Shown: positions 10,186 to 21,802 of the stretch, piece after piece
How the letters are laid out: each line of letters opens with the position of its first letter
How positions within the stretch are numbered: position 1 is the first letter of the stretch
Origin: Klebsiella aerogenes KCTC 2190
GTDB taxonomy: Bacteria > Pseudomonadota > Gammaproteobacteria > Enterobacterales > Enterobacteriaceae
Assembly: GCF_000215745.1 (NCBI RefSeq)
Contig: NC_015663.1
Span: 3,596,001-3,660,000, forward strand
Length of the DNA: 64,000 nucleotides
Direction: 5' to 3'
Position numbers and translations under genes: made by a program
Notes under the pieces: model-generated
What the model was told of the DNA's origin: nothing
The model's database searches: none
The model's input: only the letters and a program-made list of their open reading frames with translations

Positions 10186-11178
<993 letters not shown>

Positions 11179-11314
11179 TTAAACTGTGCGGGCCGGCGCC
11201 ATCTCATCCAGGCGGTGTATTAAAGAGCACGATGCAACGTCTGGAACAGGGTGACGTTGTCACCGATACTCTGTTTGCCCGGCAAACTTGCCGTTATTCA
11301 TGCAAAAAGCAGAA

Positions 11315-12169
11315 TTACTTCAGTAGGGCTTGCTTCAGCGGCGAGACATTTATTCCTCGCGCAACAAAGCCTTGCAGCCATTCCGGGGCTTTTTCCAGCA
11401 CCTGACGAGCGGCGGATTCGGTGTCAAATTCAGCAAACACACAGGCTCCTGTGCCAGTCAGGCGCGACGGCGCGTATTCTAACAGCCAGGAAAGCGTTGC
11501 ATCAACCTCACGAAAACGTTTTCTTGCGATAACCTCGCAATCGTTGCCGAATTCACAGTTTAGTAAGGTATTAATTGACCTGCTCGGGGTATTTCGTGGT
11601 AACTCCGGATCGCGAAAAATGATCGGCGTCGGGATACTTACGCCCGGGTGGGCGACCAGATACCATTTTTCCGGCGGATCGACCGGGGTGAGAATCTCGC
11701 CAACCCCTTCGGCAAACGCCGCGTGACCGCGAACGAAAACCGGGACATCGGCGCCGAGCTGTAGCCCAAGCGTCGCCAGCTGGTCTTCGCTAAGCCCGCA
11801 GCCCCACAGATGATTGAGGGCTACCAGCACCGTCGCGGCGTTAGAAGAGCCGCCGCCTAAGCCGCCGCCCATCGGCAGGCGTTTGTCGATGCTGATATCC
11901 GCGCCGCTGCCTGCGGGGAGTTGACCGTGAGACTCCGCCGCCGCCATCAGTAGCCTGGCGGCGCGAATAATCAGGTTCTCTTCATCCGGCACGCCGGCGA
12001 CCGGCGTTAACAACCGCAGTTTGCCGTCGCGGCGCGGTTCAATGGTCAGCGTGTCGCCATAGTCGAGAAACTGAAACAACGTCTGCAGCGTGTGATAACC
12101 ATCGGCGCGTTGACCGGTGATATACAAAAACAGATTCAATTTTGCGGGGGCGGGCCAGCGACTCATCAT
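11315..12169 (-). CDS. ispE: 4-diphosphocytidyl-2-C-methylerythritol kinase
   Basis: IspE phosphorylates CDP-methylerythritol in the non-mevalonate isoprenoid pathway. It is a GHMP kinase: the ATP loop [14 protein letters not shown] is near residues 95-108, and the N-terminal [19 protein letters not shown] motif is conserved. Two adjacent ATG codons are possible starts. The first gives 284 residues and a 4-base ATGA overlap with lolB; the second gives 283. It sits in the usual lolB-ispE-prs order. Confidence 0.97.
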   Translation of the reverse strand: MMSRWPAPAKLNLFLYITGQRADGYHTLQTLFQFLDYGDTLTIEPRRDGKLRLLTPVAGVPDEENLIIRAARLLMAAAESHGQLPAGSGADISIDKRLPMGGGLGGGSSNAATVLVALNHLWGCGLSEDQLATLGLQLGADVPVFVRGHAAFAEGVGEILTPVDPPEKWYLVAHPGVSIPTPIIFRDPELPRNTPSRSINTLLNCEFGNDCEVIARKRFREVDATLSWLLEYAPSRLTGTGACVFAEFDTESAARQVLEKAPEWLQGFVARGINVSPLKQALLK

Positions 12170-12780
12170 TTCACAATCCAGTTATCCATTTTCAGCTTGA
12201 TGCGCTGGCTGCCGTTGTTGAGTTCCATATTTGACGGCAGGGTGGGTTTGGTGTCGCTGGTGTAGCCGCTGTAGGTCACGTGCCAGGTTTTACCGTTCTG
12301 CGTGTAGTTGAGTTCGCGCAGGCGGTACTGGTCATCCAGCGAATAGTCGGTGGCATCGCCCGGCAGGCCGATAATCCACTGACGCAGGCTGTTAAGCGGG
12401 ATCGGCATGCCGGTCAGGCGGCCAATCATCTCTTCGGCATCGGTGGCATTGTAGGTCTGGCCTTTGTTGTCAATCAATTGGACGCCGCCCGGCTGCGCGG
12501 TTAATGACAGTTCGGTGCTGCCAAGCGGGTTGGTCAGCAGCAGGCGGTAGCGGTCCTGGCCGGTTTGTTGCCAGAAGAAACGGGCATACACTTTCTGCTC
12601 ATCGGAAAGATAGGCAAACGCCCCGCGGGTCTGGAACTGGTTAAGGTTGCGGACATCCTGCTGGTGCTGGCGCCATTGCGGGGAGTCCGGGCTTTTGCCG
12701 GGCCCTTGCGGCGGAGTATTGATTGCACAGGCGGTCAGAACGAGGCTTGCCAACGGCAGCAGGCGGAACAGTCGATTCAT
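12166..12780 (-). CDS. lolB: Outer-membrane lipoprotein receptor LolB
   Basis: LolB accepts lipoproteins from periplasmic LolA and inserts them into the outer membrane. The start at 12780 gives 204 residues beginning [10 protein letters not shown] and a lipoprotein signal peptide with lipobox LTAC; a longer frame upstream adds 19 residues with no signal-peptide character and was rejected. The mature part carries the conserved [15 protein letters not shown] and [12 protein letters not shown] segments. The stop overlaps the ispE start. hemA is divergent, with a 271-base shared promoter region. Confidence 0.96.
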   Translation of the reverse strand: MNRLFRLLPLASLVLTACAINTPPQGPGKSPDSPQWRQHQQDVRNLNQFQTRGAFAYLSDEQKVYARFFWQQTGQDRYRLLLTNPLGSTELSLTAQPGGVQLIDNKGQTYNATDAEEMIGRLTGMPIPLNSLRQWIIGLPGDATDYSLDDQYRLRELNYTQNGKTWHVTYSGYTSDTKPTLPSNMELNNGSQRIKLKMDNWIVK

Positions 12781-13051
12781 AATGATGACAAATCCTTGAT
12801 GTCTACAGTGAAATGCGGCGACTGATGGTTCGCACACCGATTTGTGTAGCGGGTTGCAATAATAACCCTTAATGCTAGCGTCGCTGGCCGATAGCGTCTA
12901 CGTTCAAGTTGTCTGAAATCAAAAAATTACCGTTAGTGGCTATTAAGCCCTGACTATTACTCCAAAAGGGGGGCGTCTCTTTTATTGAGTACGCGCATCC
13001 TGTATGATGCGCTCAGACTAACCTTAGCAACGCTGGTACTATTCCCTCACC

Positions 13052-14308
13052 ATGACCCTTTTAGCTCTTGGCATCAACCACAAAACAGCTCCGGTAGCGC
13101 TGCGAGAACGCGTAACGTTTTCGCCGGATACGCTCGACAAGGCGCTGGAGAGCTTATTGGCTCAGCCGATGGTGCAGGGCGGGGTGGTGTTATCAACCTG
13201 TAATCGCACGGAGCTGTATCTCAGCGTTGAAGAGCAGGACAACCTGCAGGAAGCGCTGATCCGCTGGCTATGTGACTTCCACGGCCTGAATGAAGAAGAC
13301 CTACGTAAAAGTCTTTATTGGCATCAGGATAACGACGCCGTCAGCCATCTGATGCGTGTCGCCAGCGGCCTGGATTCGCTGGTGCTTGGCGAGCCGCAAA
13401 TCCTCGGGCAGGTGAAAAAAGCGTTTGCGGATTCCAGCCGCGGCCATCTGAACGTCAGCGAACTGGAGCGCATGTTCCAGAAATCGTTCTCGGTGGCTAA
13501 GCGCGTGCGTACCGAAACCGATATCGGCGCCAGCGCCGTTTCCGTTGCCTTCGCTGCCTGTACGCTGGCGCGACAAATTTTTGAATCGCTCTCCAGCGTC
13601 ACGGTGTTACTGGTTGGCGCGGGGGAAACTATCGAACTGGTCGCCCGCCATCTGCGCGAACATAACGTTCGCAAAATGGTGATTGCCAATCGCACCCGTG
13701 AACGCGCCCAGGCGCTGGCGGATGAAGTCGGCGCGGAAGTTATCGCCCTCAGCGATATCGACGAGCGCTTAAAAGACGCCGATATTATTATCAGTTCTAC
13801 CGCCAGCCCGCTGCCGATCATCGGCAAAGGGATGGTCGAGCGCGCGCTGAAGGCGCGCCGCAATCAGCCGATGCTGCTGGTGGATATCGCGGTGCCCCGC
13901 GACGTCGAGCCGGAAGTCGGCAAGCTGGCCAACGCCTATCTGTACAGCGTTGATGACCTGCAAAATATCATTCAGCACAATCTGGCGCAGCGTAAGGCCG
14001 CGGCGGTGCAGGCGGAATCGATCGTCGAGCAGGAAACCAGCGAATTTATGGCCTGGCTGCGCGCCCAAAGCGCCAGCGAGACTATCCGCGAATATCGTTC
14101 CCAATCCGAGCAGGTTCGCGAGGAGCTGACGGCGAAAGCGCTTGCCGCGCTGGAGCAGGGCGGCGATGCGCAGGAAATTATGCAAGATCTGGCCCGTAAG
14201 CTGACCAACCGCCTGATCCACGCTCCAACCAAATCTCTTCAGCAGGCTGCCCGTGACGGGGATGATGAACGCCTGCATATTCTGCGCAACAGCCTCGGGC
14301 TGGAATAG
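13052..14308 (+). CDS. hemA: Glutamyl-tRNA reductase
   Basis: HemA reduces Glu-tRNA to glutamate-1-semialdehyde, the first committed step of C5-pathway heme synthesis. The 418 residues equal the E. coli length. Catalytic Cys50 lies in [10 protein letters not shown], the NADPH site VGAGETIE follows in the middle domain, and the C-terminal dimerisation helices end the protein. The N-terminus keeps the hydrophobic start and Lys11 linked to heme-controlled proteolysis in enterics. It leads the operon hemA-prfA-prmC-sirB2-sirB1-kdsA. Confidence 0.98.
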   Translation: MTLLALGINHKTAPVALRERVTFSPDTLDKALESLLAQPMVQGGVVLSTCNRTELYLSVEEQDNLQEALIRWLCDFHGLNEEDLRKSLYWHQDNDAVSHLMRVASGLDSLVLGEPQILGQVKKAFADSSRGHLNVSELERMFQKSFSVAKRVRTETDIGASAVSVAFAACTLARQIFESLSSVTVLLVGAGETIELVARHLREHNVRKMVIANRTRERAQALADEVGAEVIALSDIDERLKDADIIISSTASPLPIIGKGMVERALKARRNQPMLLVDIAVPRDVEPEVGKLANAYLYSVDDLQNIIQHNLAQRKAAAVQAESIVEQETSEFMAWLRAQSASETIREYRSQSEQVREELTAKALAALEQGGDAQEIMQDLARKLTNRLIHAPTKSLQQAARDGDDERLHILRNSLGLE

Positions 14309-14348
14309 CGCACATTTCTCTATTTAAAGACAGGGTGAATTCACGCCT

Positions 14349-15431
14349 ATGAAGCCTTCTATTGTTGCTAAACTGGAAGCTCTGTACGAACGCCATGAAG
14401 AAGTTCAGGCGCTGCTTGGCGACGCCGCCACCATTGCCGACCAGGACCGTTTCCGTGCGCTGTCGCGCGAATATGCGCAGCTTGGCGATGTTGCCCGCTG
14501 CTATACCGACTGGCGCCAGGTGCAGGACGATATCGAAACCGCGCAGATGATGCTCGACGATCCGGAAATGCGCGAAATGGCGCAGGAAGAGCTGCGCGAT
14601 GCCAAAGAAAAAAGCGAAGCGCTGGAACAACAGCTGCAGGTGCTGCTGCTGCCGAAAGATCCGGACGATGAACGTAACGCTTTTGTCGAAGTTCGCGCCG
14701 GCACCGGCGGCGATGAAGCGGCGCTGTTCGCCGGGGATCTCTTCCGCATGTACACGCGCTACGCCGAGGCCCGCCGCTGGCGGGTCGAAATCATGAGCGC
14801 CAACGAAGGCGAACATGGCGGATTTAAAGAAGTGATTGCCAAGATCAGCGGCGATGGCGTCTATGGGCGGCTGAAATTTGAATCCGGCGGCCATCGCGTC
14901 CAGCGCGTTCCGGCGACCGAATCCCAGGGGCGTATCCACACCTCCGCCTGTACCGTGGCGGTGATGCCGGAGCTGCCGGAAGCCGAAATGCCGGATATCA
15001 ACCCGGCGGACCTGCGTATTGATACCTTCCGCTCCTCGGGCGCGGGCGGTCAGCACGTCAACACCACCGACTCCGCTATCCGTATTACCCACTTGCCGAC
15101 CGGTATCGTCGTTGAGTGTCAGGACGAACGTTCACAGCATAAAAACAAAGCCAAGGCGCTGTCGGTGCTGGGCGCGCGTATTCGCGCCGCCGAAGTCGCC
15201 AAGCGTCAGCAGGCGGAAGCGTCTACCCGCCGTAACCTGCTGGGCAGCGGTGACCGCAGCGACCGCAATCGTACCTACAACTTCCCACAGGGGCGCGTGA
15301 CCGACCACCGTATCAACCTGACTCTTTACCGTCTGGATGAAACCATGGAAGGCAAACTGGATATGCTGATCGAACCGATTGTGCAGGAATTCCAGGCTGA
15401 CCAGCTGGCGGCGCTTTCCGAGCAGGAATGA
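14349..15431 (+). CDS. prfA: Peptide chain release factor 1
   Basis: RF1 recognises UAA and UAG stop codons and triggers peptide release. The protein has 360 residues. The stop-codon reading tripeptide region PAT is at 188-190 and the catalytic GGQ at 233-235, whose glutamine is methylated by the product of the next gene. The prfA stop overlaps the prmC start, so the modifying enzyme is translationally coupled to its substrate. Confidence 0.98.
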   Translation: MKPSIVAKLEALYERHEEVQALLGDAATIADQDRFRALSREYAQLGDVARCYTDWRQVQDDIETAQMMLDDPEMREMAQEELRDAKEKSEALEQQLQVLLLPKDPDDERNAFVEVRAGTGGDEAALFAGDLFRMYTRYAEARRWRVEIMSANEGEHGGFKEVIAKISGDGVYGRLKFESGGHRVQRVPATESQGRIHTSACTVAVMPELPEAEMPDINPADLRIDTFRSSGAGGQHVNTTDSAIRITHLPTGIVVECQDERSQHKNKAKALSVLGARIRAAEVAKRQQAEASTRRNLLGSGDRSDRNRTYNFPQGRVTDHRINLTLYRLDETMEGKLDMLIEPIVQEFQADQLAALSEQE

Positions 15432-16282
15432 TGACCTTTCGACAGTGGCTTACTCAGGCAATAGCCCGGCTCGGCGCGAGCGACAGCCCGCGTCGCGACG
15501 CCGAGATCTTACTGGGGTACGTCACCGGCAAAGCGCGGACCTGGATCCTCGCTTTTGACGAAACCGTATTGACGGCGGAACAGTTGGCGGAGCTGGAAGC
15601 ATTGCTGGCGCGCCGCGCCAACGGCGAGCCGGTGGCTCATCTGGTTGGTCAGCGCGAGTTCTGGTCGCTGCCGCTGTTTGTCTCGCCGGCGACGCTGATC
15701 CCGCGGCCCGACACCGAATGCCTGGTCGAGCAGGCGCTGGTACGCTTGCCGCAGACGGCCTGCCGCATCCTGGATCTTGGCACCGGCACCGGCGCTATCG
15801 CCCTGGCGCTGGCCAGCGAGCGAGCGGACTGCGAGGTCACTGCCGTTGATTTTATGCCTGACGCCGCGGCGCTCGCCGCGCGCAATGCCGCTCATCTCGC
15901 TCTCAACAACGTGACCGTGCTGCAGAGCGACTGGTTTAGCGCGCTCAAGGGGCAGAGGTTCGCGATGATTGTCAGTAATCCCCCCTATATCGATGAAACC
16001 GATCCGCATCTTGCCGAGGGCGATGTCCGCTTTGAGCCGAGAACGGCATTGGTCGCCGCCGACCAGGGGCTGGCCGATTTAGCGCATATCATCCGTGAAG
16101 GGCGTCAGTACTTGTTACCCAACGCTTATATGCTACTGGAGCATGGCTGGAAGCAGGGCGAGGCGGTACGCGCATTGTTTAATGAAGCAGGTTATCTCGA
16201 TGTCGAGACCTGCCGCGATTATGGCGATAACGAACGTCTGACTCTCGGGCGTTGGCCGCACAAGGAGCAAGCCGGCGAATGA
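15428..16282 (+). CDS. prmC: Release factor glutamine methyltransferase PrmC
   Basis: PrmC (HemK) N5-methylates the GGQ glutamine of RF1 and RF2 with S-adenosylmethionine. The 284-residue protein has an N-terminal helical substrate domain, the SAM motif [15 protein letters not shown] near 117-131 and the catalytic NPPY at 184-187. The ATG at 15428 overlaps the prfA stop by four bases; a second ATG at 15431 is also possible. Confidence 0.97.
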   Translation: MMTFRQWLTQAIARLGASDSPRRDAEILLGYVTGKARTWILAFDETVLTAEQLAELEALLARRANGEPVAHLVGQREFWSLPLFVSPATLIPRPDTECLVEQALVRLPQTACRILDLGTGTGAIALALASERADCEVTAVDFMPDAAALAARNAAHLALNNVTVLQSDWFSALKGQRFAMIVSNPPYIDETDPHLAEGDVRFEPRTALVAADQGLADLAHIIREGRQYLLPNAYMLLEHGWKQGEAVRALFNEAGYLDVETCRDYGDNERLTLGRWPHKEQAGE

Positions 16283-16671
16283 ATTTATTTACTGCAGTAC
16301 TCTATTTGCATATTGCCTGCGTGGTGACATCCGTCGGGCTTTTCGTGCTGCGTTACTGGTGGACCTACAGCGGCAGCGCGATGCTCAACCAGCGCTGGGT
16401 GCGTATTGCGCCGCATTGTAGCGATACGCTGCTGTTTCTCAGCGGCGCGGGATTAATGGCGATTACGCACTATCTGCCGTTTACCGAAGATGGCGCATGG
16501 CTGACTGAAAAGCTGTTTGGCGTTATCATTTACATCGCATTAGGATTTATTGCGTTGGGCCGACGTCGCCCGCGCCGCCAGCAGACCCGGTTCATCGCCT
16601 TTCTGCTGGCGCTGGTGGTGTTGTTCTTCATCGTTCAACTCGCCATCACAAGAATACCGTTACTGGGGTAA
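16279..16671 (+). CDS. sirB2: SirB2 family inner-membrane protein
   Basis: A 130-residue protein of the SirB2/YchQ family with four predicted hydrophobic helices and little else. The ATG at 16279 overlaps the prmC stop (ATGA) and gives the family length; a longer frame starting 27 bases upstream was not chosen. Its biochemical role is unknown. Its position between prmC and sirB1 is conserved in enterics. Confidence 0.92.
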   Translation: MNLFTAVLYLHIACVVTSVGLFVLRYWWTYSGSAMLNQRWVRIAPHCSDTLLFLSGAGLMAITHYLPFTEDGAWLTEKLFGVIIYIALGFIALGRRRPRRQQTRFIAFLLALVVLFFIVQLAITRIPLLG

Positions 16672-16674
16672 GGC

Positions 16675-17487
16675 ATGAGGTCATTAGCTGATTTCGAATT
16701 TAACAAAGCGCCATTATGCGAAGGCATGGTCCTCATTTCTGAATTGATCCGCGACGACTTTCCGACGCACTTTGTGCAGGATGAGTTGCAGCGGTTGTTA
16801 ACACTGGCGCAGGAAGAGATTGCCACCTCCTGGGATCAGGAGCGTCAGCTCGACCGGCTGCTGGAATTGTTCTATCACGAGTGGGGCTTCGGCGCGTCGC
16901 AGGGCATTTATCGTCTGTCCGATGCGTTATGGCTGGATAAAGTGCTGGTGAATCGCCAGGGGAGCGCCGTGTCGCTGGGGGCGATTCTGTTATGGATTGC
17001 CCAGCGTCTGGATTTACCGGTGGTACCGGTTATTTTCCCCACGCAGATGCTGCTGCGCGCCGACCCGGAAGCCAGCGAAGAGATGTGGCTAATTAACCCA
17101 TTCAACGGCGAGACGCTCGATGAACACACCCTGGAAGTGTGGCTGAAGGGGAATATCAGCCCGGTGGCAGAACTGTTCAATGAAGATCTCGATGAGGCCG
17201 ATAACGCCGAAGTGATCCGCAAACTGCTCGATACGCTGAAATCGGCGTTGATGGAAGAGCGGCAGATGGAGCTGGCCCTACGCGCCAGCGAAGCGCTGCT
17301 GCAGTTCAATCCCGAAGACCCGTATGAAATTCGCGACCGCGGGCTTATCTATGCCCAACTGGAGTGCGATCACGTGGCGCTGCTGGATCTCAATTATTTC
17401 GTTGAGCAGTGTCCGGAGGATCCGATTAGCGAGATGATCCGTGCGCAGATCAACACGATTTCACATAAACAAATTACATTGCATTAG
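16675..17487 (+). CDS. sirB1: Transglutaminase-like/TPR protein SirB1
   Basis: A 270-residue protein of the SirB1/YchA family (269 in E. coli). The N-terminal two thirds resemble the SirB1 transglutaminase-like fold, and a TPR-like helical repeat lies near residues 195-260 (ALRASEALLQFNPEDPYEIR). Function is not established; sirB in Salmonella was named for an effect on invasion gene expression. It starts three bases after sirB2. Confidence 0.92.
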   Translation: MRSLADFEFNKAPLCEGMVLISELIRDDFPTHFVQDELQRLLTLAQEEIATSWDQERQLDRLLELFYHEWGFGASQGIYRLSDALWLDKVLVNRQGSAVSLGAILLWIAQRLDLPVVPVIFPTQMLLRADPEASEEMWLINPFNGETLDEHTLEVWLKGNISPVAELFNEDLDEADNAEVIRKLLDTLKSALMEERQMELALRASEALLQFNPEDPYEIRDRGLIYAQLECDHVALLDLNYFVEQCPEDPISEMIRAQINTISHKQITLH

Positions 17488-17517
17488 TCTGGAACCATTC
17501 CGGTTACACCCTGATAA

Positions 17518-18381
<864 letters not shown>

Positions 18382-18396
18382 GTTTCGCTGAGCTGT

Positions 18397-18436
18397 AAAA
18401 AAGCCTGCCGGTTTCGCCACCGACAGGCTTTTTTTT
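18397..18436. terminator. Terminator between kdsA and chaA
   Basis: A stem built on AAGCCTG/CAGGCTT with an inner CGG/CCG extension has an A-run on its left and eight or more T's on its right, so it can serve convergent kdsA and chaA. No ldr/rdl toxin copies, which E. coli K-12 has near here, fit in this 78-base gap. Confidence 0.9.
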
Positions 18437-18459
18437 GGGCTTTATTATTGATTACCCGG

Positions 18460-19560
18460 TCAGGCAAATATCGTCATCAGGTAGGCGGCGAACAGCGCCA
18501 GATGCGCCGCGCCGTTAAGGACATTGGTGCGCCCGGTTGAGAACGAAATGTGGCACAGCACCAGCGACGCCACCATCACCACCATTTCCGGCGCTCCCAA
18601 ACCGAAGCGGAGTTCATTGCCGGTAAGGAAAGCGATAAGCGTGACGACAGGCACCGTCAGGGAAATCGTCGCCAGCACCGAACCGAAGAACAAATTCATC
18701 GCGCGCTGTACCTGGTTGTTCAGCACCGCTTTCAAGGCGCCGAGTCCTTCCGGCGAGAGAATCAATAGCGCCACCAGGAAACCGGTAAAGGCCACCGGCG
18801 CGTTCATGCTGGTCAACAGCGTTTCCAGTGGATTAGCGTTCATTTTGGTAACGGCGATAACCGCAACCAGGTGTACCAGTAACCAGGCCGTGTGCCAGCC
18901 GCTGCTATGCGCCGAGGGCTTACCGTGATGCGGGTCGTCATCGTCGCTGTCATCTTCATGCTCGTACACAAACAGGCTCTGGTGCGTTTTGGTCTGAATG
19001 AGCAGGAATACGCCATACATGGCGGCGGAAATCAGCGCCACCAGTAGCGCCTGGCCGGTGCTGAAATTGGCGCCCGGTAACGCCATCGGGAATACCAGTA
19101 CGATAATCGCCAGCGGGAAGAGGGCGATCAGATACTGCTTGATACCAAACAAATTCATATACTGCGTGGCGAATTTACGTCCGCCCAGCAGTAAAGAGAA
19201 GCCGACCAGACCGCCGGTGACGATCATAATGATTGAATATAACGTATCGCGCATTAGCGTTGGCGCGGCGTCGCCGGTCGCCATTAATGCGGAAATGAGG
19301 CTCACTTCAAGAATGACCACTGACAGGCTCAAAATTAATGAACCATAGGGCTCGCCGAGGCGGTGAGCAAGAACGTCGGCATGGCGAACCACGCTAAATG
19401 CGCTACTCAGAATCCCGACCAGCGCCAGAATATTAATCGCAACGACCACTGGTAGTGATTGACTGCTTCCCCAGAGAAACAGCACCACCAGTGCTAAAAC
19501 CGGAAAAACGAGGGAGGTCTCCTTGTGGCGGGTCTTAACCGCCTCATGTGCATGTGTCAT
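18460..19560 (-). CDS. chaA: Sodium-potassium/proton antiporter ChaA
   Basis: A 366-residue cation/proton antiporter of the CaCA superfamily, equal to E. coli ChaA, which extrudes Na+, K+ and Ca2+ in exchange for protons, mainly at alkaline pH. Two homologous halves of membrane helices are separated by an acidic, His-containing cytosolic loop (HEDDSDDDDPHHGKP) near residues 200-215. It is divergent from chaB with a 265-base AT-rich gap. Confidence 0.96.
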   Translation of the reverse strand: MTHAHEAVKTRHKETSLVFPVLALVVLFLWGSSQSLPVVVAINILALVGILSSAFSVVRHADVLAHRLGEPYGSLILSLSVVILEVSLISALMATGDAAPTLMRDTLYSIIMIVTGGLVGFSLLLGGRKFATQYMNLFGIKQYLIALFPLAIIVLVFPMALPGANFSTGQALLVALISAAMYGVFLLIQTKTHQSLFVYEHEDDSDDDDPHHGKPSAHSSGWHTAWLLVHLVAVIAVTKMNANPLETLLTSMNAPVAFTGFLVALLILSPEGLGALKAVLNNQVQRAMNLFFGSVLATISLTVPVVTLIAFLTGNELRFGLGAPEMVVMVASLVLCHISFSTGRTNVLNGAAHLALFAAYLMTIFA

Positions 19561-19825
19561 GAACCATCTCCATTTATGCAGGTGTTATAATTATAGATAA
19601 CGTAAGTTGATAAAATAACAGACATTGATAGGTTTAATTTGTATTTTTACTTAAATTTACCACTCTTGCATAAGAAATGCGTTGGTCTGCTAAAAAATGC
19701 TGTTACGTATGTTTTATACATATTTTTCAGATGATTACTAAAATTCATTTCTCAATATTCCTGTCATTTGCCAACCCGGGAATTGTGTTCCAGACTTAGC
19801 TTTTACCCTGATTCTGGAGGTCATT

Positions 19826-20056
19826 ATGCCTTACCGTAGTAAACAAGAACTTCCCGATAGCGTTCAGCACGTCTTGCCGGAACACGCGCAGGAAATTTAT
19901 AAAGAAGCTTTCAATAGCGCGTGGGATCAATATAAAGATAAAGCCGACCGTCGCGATGATGCCAGCCGTGAGGAGACGGCGCATAAAGTCGCCTGGGCGG
20001 CGGTGAAAAATGATTACCAAAAAGGCGATGACGACAAATGGCATAAGAAAAAGTAA
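19826..20056 (+). CDS. chaB: ChaB family protein, putative cation transport regulator
   Basis: A 76-residue, highly charged ChaB protein beginning MPYRSKQELPDSVQHVLPEHAQEIY, the conserved family N-terminus. GGAGG precedes the ATG at good spacing. It was named as a putative regulator of ChaA, but a direct mechanism is not established. Confidence 0.94.
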   Translation: MPYRSKQELPDSVQHVLPEHAQEIYKEAFNSAWDQYKDKADRRDDASREETAHKVAWAAVKNDYQKGDDDKWHKKK

Positions 20057-20204
20057 TCACTTTTGCGATCTAATTTTTTGTCAGCCCCCTTGTCAACGCT
20101 CCGTTAATTGCTTATTGAGTAATAAAGCTGGATAATAATTCAGCAATATTCACGGATGGCACAGATTATCGCCGGGAAGCAGGCAGTGGCGGAGGTAGTA
20201 GAAA

Positions 20205-20885
20205 GTGTTAACTCGTGATTTCTTAATGAATGCGGATTGTAAAACGGCGTTTGGCGCGATTGAGGAATCGCTGCTGTGGTCGGCGGAGCAGCGGGCGGCC
20301 TCGTTGGCGGCGACTCTGGCCTGTCGTCCGGATAACGGTTCGGTGTGGATTTTCGGCTACGGTTCGTTGATGTGGAACCCGGCGCTGGAATACAGCGAAT
20401 CCTGCACCGGTACGCTGCCGGGTTGGCATCGCGCGTTTTGCCTGCGCCTGACCGCCGGTCGCGGCAGCGCACATCAGCCGGGCAGGATGTTGGCGTTGAA
20501 GGAAGGCGGGCGTACCACCGGCGTGGCCTATCGTCTGCCGGATGAGACGCTGGAGCAAGAGCTGACGCTTCTGTGGAAGCGGGAAATGATCACCGGCTGC
20601 TATTTGCCAACCTGGTGCCGTCTTGAGTTGGACGATGGGCGTACGGTGAATGCGCTGGTGTTTATTATGGATCCGCGCCACCCACTGTATGAATCTGATA
20701 CCAGCGCACAAACCATCGCGCCGCTGATAGCCCGCGCCAGCGGGCCGCTCGGCACCAATGCCCAGTATCTCTTTTCGTTGGATCAGGAATTACGCAAGCT
20801 TGGCATGCGCGACGCCAGTCTTGACGATCTGATTATCCAGGTGCGACATCTGGTCGGCGAGGCGAGCCAACCCGGGCTCGCATAA
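20205..20885 (+). CDS. chaC: Glutathione-specific gamma-glutamylcyclotransferase ChaC
   Basis: ChaC degrades glutathione to 5-oxoproline and Cys-Gly. The 226-residue protein carries the family motif FGYGSLMWNP near residues 50-59 and TAGRGSAHQPGR for substrate binding. The GTG start at 20205 has GGAGG upstream and reproduces the conserved MxTRDFLMNADC N-terminus. It follows chaB by about 150 bases. Confidence 0.95.
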   Translation: MLTRDFLMNADCKTAFGAIEESLLWSAEQRAASLAATLACRPDNGSVWIFGYGSLMWNPALEYSESCTGTLPGWHRAFCLRLTAGRGSAHQPGRMLALKEGGRTTGVAYRLPDETLEQELTLLWKREMITGCYLPTWCRLELDDGRTVNALVFIMDPRHPLYESDTSAQTIAPLIARASGPLGTNAQYLFSLDQELRKLGMRDASLDDLIIQVRHLVGEASQPGLA

Positions 20886-20906
20886 AACGCCCGGTTTACC
20901 GGGCGT
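20884..20906 (-). terminator. Hairpin between chaC and the small downstream gene
   Basis: A perfect 8-bp stem (ACGCCCGG/CCGGGCGT, loop TTTA) follows the stop of the minus-strand small gene and has a short T-run on that strand. It probably terminates that gene and may also end chaC. Confidence 0.6.
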
Positions 20907-20912
20907 GGAGAT

Positions 20913-21155
20913 TCAGGCGGGAACGTAGCTAATGGAGTGCTCGAGGGACTGACTATGGCTGTCGATCAGCACGTTCCAGGTGCCGCTGTAGGGCACGGTG
21001 AGATAAGCGCTGTCCCTGTCCTGCACGCTAAAAATATCGGCGTGGCTGTCGCCGGCGGCCTTGGCGCTCATTAAGTGAATATGACAGCGCTCTGAACAGC
21101 GCACCACCAGCGTATCACCGCCGAATAACGTTAAACTTGCTTTTACCATTGCCAT
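20913..21155 (-). CDS. Small protein of unknown function (DUF1883-like)
   Basis: An 80-residue product, MAMVKASLTL onward. The ATG at 21155 is preferred because GGGG lies seven bases upstream; an ATG at 21161 would add two residues. The sequence looks like a small beta-rich domain: a V-C-x-x-x-C pair (LVVRCSERCHIHLM), then YSGTWNVLIDSH near the C-terminus, resembling the 'SGHWxVVID' pattern of DUF1883. No signal peptide or membrane helix is seen. E. coli has no gene here. Coding status is supported by the ribosome site, a terminator-like hairpin after the stop, and length. Confidence 0.65.
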   Translation of the reverse strand: MAMVKASLTLFGGDTLVVRCSERCHIHLMSAKAAGDSHADIFSVQDRDSAYLTVPYSGTWNVLIDSHSQSLEHSISYVPA

Positions 21156-21382
21156 TTTCATACCCCGTTTCTGTCTCTGAATTCATCAACCCGCGCGTGA
21201 TATCGTTCACACTTTGCTCGTTGCATAACACCAAAGGGGGAGCGTGTGGATGATGATTTCGATCAACAAAATGGATAACGATTAAACAAAAATGACAATC
21301 TTCCTGAAAGCGTTCAGCTGGCGTACTTTTGCATCAGCAATGCCCACCAGCCTGACATTTAATCCTGTTAATGGCGGTTAAT

Positions 21383-21736
21383 TCAGAAGATCAGCACTTT
21401 ATCCGCCGCCAGCGTCCACTGCGCCAGCTCGACCAGCGTTCCCACTTCCACGCCATCTACTAATGGCAAATGGGTGATCCCGCGTCCGTCCGTACAGGTC
21501 TTGCAGAGTTTTACCGGCACATTCTGCGCGGTGAGGATCTCCAGCATCTGCTGGATGTTATAGCCTTCCGCCGGTTTCTGCCCGCGTAGCCCGGCGGTCA
21601 CCGCATCGGACATTAAAAACAGCTTCAGATCGAGGTCTGACTCCTGCTCACGCAGGGCGATAGCCAGGCGCAGGCTATTAAACAAGGATTCACTGCCGTA
21701 AGCGGCTCCGTTGGCGACAATCACAATACGTTGCAT
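21383..21736 (-). CDS. ychN: DsrE/F-like protein YchN
   Basis: A 117-residue member of the DsrE/DsrF sulfur-relay fold, matching E. coli YchN, which crystallises as a homohexamer. The family segments MQRIVIVANGAAYGSES and LKLFLMSDAV are present, with a conserved cysteine pair in VKLCKTCTDGRG near residues 78-82. Its physiological role is not settled. It is divergent from nasR, 66 bases away. Confidence 0.94.
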   Translation of the reverse strand: MQRIVIVANGAAYGSESLFNSLRLAIALREQESDLDLKLFLMSDAVTAGLRGQKPAEGYNIQQMLEILTAQNVPVKLCKTCTDGRGITHLPLVDGVEVGTLVELAQWTLAADKVLIF

Positions 21737-21802
21737 AAAGACTCCTTTTATCAGGCATGGTTATTGCTTAGCTTTATCTAAAGACGTAATTCGGGAGGGG
21801 GT

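Noticed and set aside
14178..15092. Antisense frame of 304 codons opposite the hemA/prfA junction
   Set aside because: It covers highly conserved hemA and prfA coding sequence and shows no protein family features.
18382..18459. Search for ldr/rdl toxin-antitoxin copies between kdsA and chaA
   Set aside because: The gap has only 78 bases, mostly terminator; no such element fits.
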